This document shows, one piece after another, positions 58,788 through 64,000 of a stretch of 64,000 nucleotides of DNA. The notes under the pieces are model-generated. The model made no database searches, was not told the origin of the DNA, and saw only the letters and a program-made list of their open reading frames with translations. Both the position numbers and the translations under genes were made by a program. Source of the DNA: Peribacillus simplex (GTDB lineage Bacteria; Bacillota; Bacilli; Bacillales; DSM-1321). The stretch's first letter is position 1, and the number at the start of each line of letters is the position of its first letter. The DNA lies in NCBI RefSeq assembly GCF_030123325.1, contig NZ_CP126106.1, forward strand, positions 5,649,001-5,713,000, written 5' to 3'.

Positions 58788-60026
58788 TTAATTTTTCCTT
58801 TGATTTCTCGGAAAAGTGATTTCAAAACGGGTGCGTTCATTCTGTTCACTTGTAACCTTGATGTTCCCTTGATGTGTGTTTACAATCCATTTGGCTATGG
58901 ATAAACCTAAGCCGGATCCTTCATTTGCTGAACGGGATTGCTCCACTTGGTAAAAACGGTTAAAAATCAAGGGGAGATCTTCCTGCGGAATGCCTTTTCC
59001 ATTATCCTCTACAGTAAGGATGATGGATGAAGCATTCTTGATGCAGGATAGGGAAATCTCCCCGCCTTCCTCTGTGAATTTCATCGCATTATCCACCAAG
59101 ATCACCAATAGCTGATGAATTCTCTCTTTATCGCCATGAAACACCACCTGTTCGGGGGCATGGCTAATGATTGATTTCTCTTGAAAAGATGCTATATCCG
59201 TATACTGTTCCACGATATCCATAAGTAAGTCATCAAGGAAAAAGTTCGATTTCTTAACCTCCATTTGATTCGAATCCGTTCTGGTCAAGGTCAAAAGTCC
59301 GTTAACAAGCTTATTCAATCGGCGGACTTCTTTAGAAATGATGGATATATCAACGGCTTTTTCCTCGATTGTCGCGTTCGGTGATTGAAATAGCAAATCA
59401 GCCCGCGATTGAATGACGGCAAGCGGCGTTCGAATTTCATGCGAAGCATCCGAGACAAACTGCTGTTGCTGATCCCAGGATTTCTTGACCGGAATCAGGG
59501 CCCGTCCAGCCAGGAGATAGCCTGCGCCTACCGCCACTAGACTTCCAATTCCTCCACCAACAAACAATATGAGCAGCAAGCGATCAAGCATTTCTTTTTC
59601 TGTATCCACATTCCTGATGAATTGTACAGTCATCTCTCCATACTCCGTATCGACCTTGGTGGAAAGTGCACGAAACGTTTGCCCGTTTACCGATATTTCT
59701 TCAATCTCATCAAATCTTTCAGGGTAAAATTCCGATTCATTAATTTTAATAAAATTGTCTACACTCAGTCTTGGCTCAATGATCGTATCATCCGGTCCCC
59801 AAACGATTACGCTTGGCCCCGGACCTAAGAGAAACTCACCTTGCGGACGTCCGCCTGGCCTGCCGCCATTATTGAAATCACTATAATCCAGGTTAAGTGA
59901 ATCATTGACATCCTTATAGATTTGATTTTCCGTATAGAAATAAATCATTCTGCTTAAAATGGCTATTAAAACAATAAAGACGATAGAATTCAATAGTGTT
60001 AGTTGAAGCCGTGTTTTTTGGAACAT
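58788..60026 (-). CDS. Sensor histidine kinase
   Basis: Membrane kinase of 412 residues: helices about 8-28 and 150-172 enclose an extracellular sensor of some 120 residues with a Gly/Arg-rich stretch (NNGGRPGGRPQGEF). The dimerisation box SDASHEIRTPLAVIQSRADL carries His196. ATPase boxes are N (LVILVDNAMKFTEEG), G1 (VEDNGKGIPQED), F (IFNRFYQVEQ) and G2 (EGSGLGLSIAKWIV). There is no HAMP domain I can define. It follows the response regulator by ten bases. The signal is unknown. Confidence 0.92.
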   Translation of the reverse strand: MFQKTRLQLTLLNSIVFIVLIAILSRMIYFYTENQIYKDVNDSLNLDYSDFNNGGRPGGRPQGEFLLGPGPSVIVWGPDDTIIEPRLSVDNFIKINESEFYPERFDEIEEISVNGQTFRALSTKVDTEYGEMTVQFIRNVDTEKEMLDRLLLILFVGGGIGSLVAVGAGYLLAGRALIPVKKSWDQQQQFVSDASHEIRTPLAVIQSRADLLFQSPNATIEEKAVDISIISKEVRRLNKLVNGLLTLTRTDSNQMEVKKSNFFLDDLLMDIVEQYTDIASFQEKSIISHAPEQVVFHGDKERIHQLLVILVDNAMKFTEEGGEISLSCIKNASSIILTVEDNGKGIPQEDLPLIFNRFYQVEQSRSANEGSGLGLSIAKWIVNTHQGNIKVTSEQNERTRFEITFPRNQRKN

Positions 60027-60036
60027 AATGATCCCC

Positions 60037-60708
60037 TTATGGTTGTTTTAGCATATAACCAATACCCCGAACGGTTTGAATATCTTTATGGTAATTGAAA
60101 GGTTCCAATTTTTTTCTAAGGTGATGGATGAACACTTCAACGATGGCGATCGTCGTATCTGAATCAAACCCCCAAATGCGGTCGAAAATCTGCTCACGGG
60201 TCAGTATTTTCCCATTATTTTGAATTAGGTATTCCAGTAATTCAAACTGTTTCAAAGTCATTTTAATGACCTTTCCATCAATCAAAATATCCTTTTCTTT
60301 TTCCAACAGTTCAATATTGCGGTATTTCACATGCTGCTCAAGCGTTATAATGCCACTCCTTCGAAGCAGGGCACGAATCCTGGCCTTAAGTTCCGGTGCC
60401 TGAAACGGCTTGACTAAATAATCATCGCCACCCATTTCCAATCCTCTGACACGATCCTCAAGTGCATCTTTTGCCGTCAAAAACAAGACACTAGTATCTA
60501 TTTTTGCTTCCCTGATTTTCCGTACGATTTCAAATCCATCGATTCCCGGAAGCATTACATCCAAAATGATGATATCGTATATACTTTGCTGAGCCATGAA
60601 TAGCCCATCTTCCCCATTATCCGCTGTATCCACTTCATATTCATCCGTCAGAATCTGTCGGATCGACTCTAATAATGAAACATTATCTTCTACCACCAAA
60701 ACCTTCAT
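60037..60708 (-). CDS. OmpR-family response regulator
   Basis: A 223-residue regulator. Receiver domain 1-120: acidic pocket VVEDN, phosphoacceptor Asp50 in IIILDVMLPGIDGFE, conserved Thr in VLFLTAKDALEDRV and Lys in GGDDYLVKPFQAPEL. Winged-helix output domain about 130-222: LTLKQFELLEYLIQNNGKILTREQIFDRIWG and VIHHLRKKLEP-like HLRKKL, ending VRGIGYML. It probably binds the TTAAG direct repeats upstream of the adaptor operon and the small membrane protein gene. Confidence 0.95.
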   Translation of the reverse strand: MKVLVVEDNVSLLESIRQILTDEYEVDTADNGEDGLFMAQQSIYDIIILDVMLPGIDGFEIVRKIREAKIDTSVLFLTAKDALEDRVRGLEMGGDDYLVKPFQAPELKARIRALLRRSGIITLEQHVKYRNIELLEKEKDILIDGKVIKMTLKQFELLEYLIQNNGKILTREQIFDRIWGFDSDTTIAIVEVFIHHLRKKLEPFNYHKDIQTVRGIGYMLKQP

Positions 60709-60773
60709 GCAGGGTACCTCCCAACCGCCTCAATTGTGATATATGTTGATTTTATCCTTTTTCATATGCAAAA

Positions 60774-60801
60774 GAAAGCGGGCTTTTAATCGCCTGCTTT
60801 C
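60774..60801 (-). terminator. Terminator of the export operon
   Basis: Minus-strand GAAAGCAGGC / GCCCGCTTTC (one mismatch) with an 8-base loop, then TTTTGC, 15 bases past the permease stop. Confidence 0.75.
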
Positions 60802-60816
60802 TTTCAAATTGTATGT

Positions 60817-61986
60817 TCATTCGTGACGCAGTGCCTGGATTGGATTTAATTTGGATGCCTTATTGGCAGGAAATACTCCAAACATTATCCCGATTAAAAT
60901 GGAGAATAAGAAGGCAAACAATGTCACCGACCATGAATAACTAATCGATAAACTTGAAAAAACTGAAATCAATTTTGCGATTCCCAATCCAATTCCAACC
61001 CCCAACAATCCCCCGAAGCAGCTCAGGACCATCGCTTCAATTAAAAACTGAAGAAGAATCGATTTCCGATTTGCCCCAATTGCTTTTCTAATCCCGATTT
61101 CCTTCGTCCTTTCTGATACGGAAACCAACATGATATTCATGATCCCGATTCCGCCAACCAGTAACGAAATACTGGCAATACCGCCAAGCATGAGTGTGAA
61201 TGTGTCCGATACAGAACTCATTGTATCCATCAGGTCTTCTTGATTGGACACCGAATAGTTATCACTCTGTTCTGGGAATGATGTGGTCATCGCACCTTGT
61301 ACCTGGTACATCGCCCTATCCATGATATTCTCGTTCTCCGCTTTTAAATATACGGTTCCGATTGTCGTGCTGCCTGTAGCCCTTTCGGCAGTGGTGATCG
61401 GTGCAATGATTACATCATCCCCGCTCGATCCCATTGAGGTGCCTACCGATTTCAGGACACCGATCACGCGATAGGAAACACCGCCGATAAGCACGTTCTG
61501 GTCCACAGCTTTTTGATTTTCAAAAAGCGTGCTGGCTGTATCCGACCCCAGGACAACGACCTTGGAGCGTAATTCCGTTTCCATATCAGTCAAAAACCGG
61601 CCTTGGCTGAGCTCCAGATCCCTAACCGATAAGTAGGATGAAGTTGCACCAGTCATTGAAACCTGTGCCGAAGCTTCTCCGTTTTTAGCATAAACGCGTC
61701 CAGTGACCACAGGCGCCACTTCCGATATCCCGTTCAGCTCTTTAAACTGTTCAATTGCATCATCCGTCAGCTCCACGGAGTCGGTATCCGTGACACTTAC
61801 CGTTATCAGGTTCGTTCCCAAGCTATTGATTTCATCCTGAACGGACTGTGAGGAGCCCTGCCCGATCGAGACCAGAACGATTACGGAGGCAACTCCAATT
61901 ATGATCCCAAGCATGGTTAAAAATGCTCTGACTTTATTGGTTTTGATACTGCGTATAGCCATCTTCATAGATTCGCTCAGGTTCAA
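60817..61986 (-). CDS. MacB-type ABC permease
   Basis: A 389-residue permease with one N-terminal helix (about 21-43), a large extracellular MacB periplasmic-core domain, and three C-terminal helices (about 265-380, FtsX fold). The start of the mature part is SMKMAIRSIKTNKVRAFLTMLGIIIGVASVIVLVS, a MacB hallmark. TTG 61986 is chosen because ACGGAGGTGATT is nine bases upstream and lies within the end of the ATPase gene; the overlap is 53 bases. It works with the ATPase and the adaptor to export peptides or antibiotics, as YknXYZ does. Confidence 0.9.
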   Translation of the reverse strand: MNLSESMKMAIRSIKTNKVRAFLTMLGIIIGVASVIVLVSIGQGSSQSVQDEINSLGTNLITVSVTDTDSVELTDDAIEQFKELNGISEVAPVVTGRVYAKNGEASAQVSMTGATSSYLSVRDLELSQGRFLTDMETELRSKVVVLGSDTASTLFENQKAVDQNVLIGGVSYRVIGVLKSVGTSMGSSGDDVIIAPITTAERATGSTTIGTVYLKAENENIMDRAMYQVQGAMTTSFPEQSDNYSVSNQEDLMDTMSSVSDTFTLMLGGIASISLLVGGIGIMNIMLVSVSERTKEIGIRKAIGANRKSILLQFLIEAMVLSCFGGLLGVGIGLGIAKLISVFSSLSISYSWSVTLFAFLFSILIGIMFGVFPANKASKLNPIQALRHE

Positions 61987-62674
61987 TCCAATCACCTCCG
62001 TTTTCAAATAGCTGACCATCCTGTATCCGGACGACACGGGTCGCTTCTTTAGCAACTTCCAAGTCATGGGTTATTAGAATGATTGTTTGTCCCTTTTCGT
62101 TCAATTCTTTCAGCATCTGCAGCACTTCTTTACTCGTTTTACTATCCAGTGCCCCCGTCGGCTCATCCGCCAATAGAACGGGAGGGTTACCTGCAAGTGC
62201 CCTTGCAATCGCAACTCTTTGCTGCTGTCCGCCCGACAGTTGGGTCGGCAGATGATTCTTCCGGTCACCCAGACCTACCATATCAAGGCATGCATTGGCC
62301 ACTTCTCTTCTTTCCTTCACGCTTGCCCCTCTATAAACCAGGGGAAGTTCGACATTCTCCAACGCTGTCAGTTTTGCCAACAGGTTGAAATTTTGAAAGA
62401 TAAAGCCTATTTTAATATTACGAATGGCAGCTAGCTCATTATCCTTCATCTTATCCACTTCTTTTCCATCAAGAAGATATTCACCAAAGTCAGGCTTGTC
62501 AAGGCAGCCAATCATATTCATGAACGTCGATTTCCCTGACCCGGAAGGACCAATGATCGAAATGAAATCGCCTTTATCGATTGTAAGACAGACATCTTGA
62601 AGTGCCCTAACCGTTTCGCCGCCTAATTCATATGATTTAGACATGTTCTTAATTTTTATGATGGGTTTCGCCAT
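61934..62674 (-). CDS. MacB/LolD-type ABC ATPase
   Basis: ATPase of 246 residues from ATG 62674 (MAKPIIKIKNMSKSYELG), with GGGAGGTCAG upstream. Walker A SIIGPSGSGKSTFMNMIG, Q-loop GFIFQNFNLLAKLTALENVELPLVY, signature QLSGGQQQRVAIARALAGNPPVLLADEPTGALDSKTS with Walker B, switch LITHDLEVAKEA. It begins just after the adaptor stop, and its end overlaps the permease. Confidence 0.95.
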   Translation of the reverse strand: MAKPIIKIKNMSKSYELGGETVRALQDVCLTIDKGDFISIIGPSGSGKSTFMNMIGCLDKPDFGEYLLDGKEVDKMKDNELAAIRNIKIGFIFQNFNLLAKLTALENVELPLVYRGASVKERREVANACLDMVGLGDRKNHLPTQLSGGQQQRVAIARALAGNPPVLLADEPTGALDSKTSKEVLQMLKELNEKGQTIILITHDLEVAKEATRVVRIQDGQLFENGGDWIEPERIYEDGYTQYQNQ

Positions 62675-62675
62675 T

Positions 62676-63626
62676 TTACTGACCTCCCTTGCCGTTTGGC
62701 ATCCCGCCACTCGGCATTCCGCTGCCGCCCTGCATTCGTATTTCGCCTCCTTGGCCTCCCCTCATTCCATCGTCGCCACTGCCAGTCGAGCTTTCATTGA
62801 TGGTGATAGGCAAGGAAACAAGCTGGCCCTCTTCAAGACCCGAAGTTATTTCAATATACCTATCATTGCTGATCCCAGTCTCAACCGCTGTCTTTGTACT
62901 GGCAGTTCCATCAGTTGTACCGGATTGTTGTATATTTACATATTTTTCTTCACCGTCCATCTGGACAGCTTCAATCGGAACATATAAAGCATCTTTTACA
63001 CTATTCGTCAAAATGCTCACTTCAGTCGACATCCCAATTTTTATATCGCCGGGTTTGTCAATTTTGATAGTGACATCGAATGAAGAAACCCCATTCTCAT
63101 ATGTACCTTCCTTTGCTACACTGGTCACTTCCCCCGTAAACGTTTCATCTTCAAAGGCACTGGCCTTAATTTCAACTGTTTGTCCTTTTTTAACACTTGG
63201 AACATCCAATTCATCTACACTGATCGTGGTTTTCAATTTTTTATAATCCGTAACGTGTGCCAACACTTCACTGCTTGATACACGATCCCCTTCTTCTACA
63301 TCCATTGTTGTAACGGTACCATCGAATGGGGCCGTTATCGGGTCACTTCCATCCGTGAAGGTAATAAGTTCATCACCTTTCTCAACCAATTCATTCTTCT
63401 CTACAAGGACTTCATCCACTTCACCCGTTACAGAGGCAGTTATGTCCTCACTATTGATTGCGGCGACCGATCCGGAACCGCTTATTTGAACTTCAAGATC
63501 TCCCTTTTCAACTGTAGCGGTCACCGACTTTGCGATGACAGGCTCAGCACTGTCCTTCATGAAAAACCAAGCGCCTCCCCCAATCGCCAACACTAAAACC
63601 GTACATATCATTATTAACTTTTTCAT
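62676..63626 (-). CDS. RND/HlyD-type adaptor protein of the export system
   Basis: Membrane-anchored adaptor of 316 residues: N-terminal helix (about 4-22), lipoyl-like barrel-sandwich (KGDLEVQISGSGSVAAI and ITAPFDGTVTTMDVEEGDRV), beta-barrel (LKTTISVDELDVPSVKKGQTVEIKASAF) and membrane-proximal domain, with no coiled-coil hairpin, similar to YknX. The C-terminus is a Gly/Met/Ser tail (MRGGQGGEIRMQGGSGM). ATG 63626 fits AAGGAG best; a GTG three bases earlier is possible. First gene of the operon, controlled by the promoter at 63662. Confidence 0.9.
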   Translation of the reverse strand: MKKLIMICTVLVLAIGGGAWFFMKDSAEPVIAKSVTATVEKGDLEVQISGSGSVAAINSEDITASVTGEVDEVLVEKNELVEKGDELITFTDGSDPITAPFDGTVTTMDVEEGDRVSSSEVLAHVTDYKKLKTTISVDELDVPSVKKGQTVEIKASAFEDETFTGEVTSVAKEGTYENGVSSFDVTIKIDKPGDIKIGMSTEVSILTNSVKDALYVPIEAVQMDGEEKYVNIQQSGTTDGTASTKTAVETGISNDRYIEITSGLEEGQLVSLPITINESSTGSGDDGMRGGQGGEIRMQGGSGMPSGGMPNGKGGQ

Positions 63627-63661
63627 CACTTTTCTCCTTTCAGATTTCCTTCGTTGAAACC

Positions 63662-63693
63662 AGTATCGTGACAGAAGCTTAACTTTTCCTTAA
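63662..63693 (-). promoter_or_regulatory. Shared response-regulator promoter, copy B
   Basis: Minus strand: TTAAGGAAAAGTTAAG (63693-63678), 10 bases, GATACT (63667-63662). It has the same direct repeat and the same distance to the -10 as copy A at 58701, with no good -35, as expected of an activator-dependent promoter. Confidence 0.75.
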
Positions 63694-63771
63694 TGGCTAT
63701 GATCTTTCGTTTAGACATCACAATCCCTTGCTTGCACGAAAAAATTAAAACTTTGTCGAACGAAAATTTAA

Positions 63772-63800
63772 TTTACAATATATTCTGAAAATTATATACT
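63772..63800 (+). promoter_or_regulatory. Sigma-A promoter of the DUF485 gene
   Basis: TTTACA, 17 bases, TATACT, 62 bases before the start codon, within a 235-base divergent gap. Confidence 0.7.
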
Positions 63801-63861
63801 GATACTGATATCGGAATTTGGTAATGTAATCCGAATCAATAATGATGAAGGGGGAACCAAC

Positions 63862-64000
63862 TTGGCATCTAACGATTCAATCGCTAAGGAAACCAAGGTA
63901 AGCGCTTCCACGGACTACACCAAGATCGTCCAATCAAAATCTTTTCAAGAACTGTTAAGGAAAAAACGCAATTTCATCGTCCCACTATCCATCTTTTTCA
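63862..64000 (+). CDS. DUF485 membrane protein (YwcB-like), 5' part
   Basis: The first 46 codons of a gene that runs off the right edge. The start is TTG 63862 behind AAGGGGG. The N-terminus reads ASNDSIAKETKVSASTDYTK and continues with QSKSFQELLRKKRNFIVPLSIFF, the usual entry into the first helix of DUF485 proteins. In B. subtilis ywcB precedes ywcA, an acetate/solute symporter; the same is likely just beyond the window. Confidence 0.85.
   Translation, partial: MASNDSIAKETKVSASTDYTKIVQSKSFQELLRKKRNFIVPLSIFF

Noticed and set aside
1..64000. CRISPR arrays, prophage genes, insertion sequences
   Set aside because: No regularly spaced direct repeats with unique spacers, no transposase or integrase, and no phage structural genes were seen.

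Overview
The window is chromosomal DNA from a low-GC, endospore-forming Bacillaceae bacterium. It carries a GerQ spore-coat protein, a Firmicute-type HemQ with the pta neighbour seen in Bacillus subtilis, a bacillithiol deacetylase, RsbR-type and YflT-type stress proteins, and Bacillus-like Shine-Dalgarno sites with many TTG and GTG starts. Gene content resembles the Bacillus/Peribacillus group, but the species is an inference. One feature is atypical for the group: a glutaminyl-tRNA synthetase.

Layout. 0-10.8 kb: pta (partial), hemQ, gerQ, a four-gene ung operon, a phospholipase-D-like protein, a general stress protein, a molybdenum-cofactor operon (mobA-moaE-moaD-moeB), pdxK, yojF and bshB2. 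10.9-17 kb: a MarR/MFS efflux pair with a clear palindromic operator, a non-coding 21-bp tandem repeat array, a sugar dehydrogenase lipoprotein, a HAD phosphatase, a double-P-loop ATPase and a YbaK deacylase. 17.1-19.4 kb: gluconokinase with a wrecked gluconate permease upstream. 19.4-29.4 kb: one roughly 10-kb corrinoid uptake and salvage operon (btuF-btuC-btuD/cbiZ-cbiB-cobD-cobU-cobS-cobC-second cobU-like-pduO-cblT-cblS), led by a cobalamin riboswitch with an intrinsic terminator. It imports corrinoids, reopens non-native ones (CbiZ), adenosylates them, rebuilds the nucleotide loop and salvages alpha-ribazole.

29.8-42 kb: tRNA-Arg(CCU), a cell-surface acyltransferase, two related tiny ORFs behind a sigma-B-like promoter, topB, an ABC-F ATPase, an ATP-grasp ligase, a nucleotidyltransferase/methyltransferase fusion, an aminoglycoside-phosphotransferase-like kinase and a DEAD-box helicase with a repetitive basic tail. 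42-48 kb: a purine permease behind a leader terminator, then a chromosomal ParM/ParR segregation module. Its iteron array (candidate parC) was tandemly duplicated together with the 5' part of a Rieske oxidoreductase gene. The gene copy between the arrays has decayed, while all nine iterons survive in both arrays.

48-64 kb: ywbE, a SIMPL protein, purU, a polar amino-acid ABC transporter, glnS, an RsbR paralogue, a fused MsrAB, a nucleoside transporter, and a MacAB-like export system (adaptor, ATPase, permease) with its own two-component system and a small membrane protein. Two promoters in that cluster share a direct-repeat operator at fixed distance from the -10, which suggests one regulon. 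The window ends in a DUF485 gene.

All calls come from reading the sequence. No database or folding program was run.
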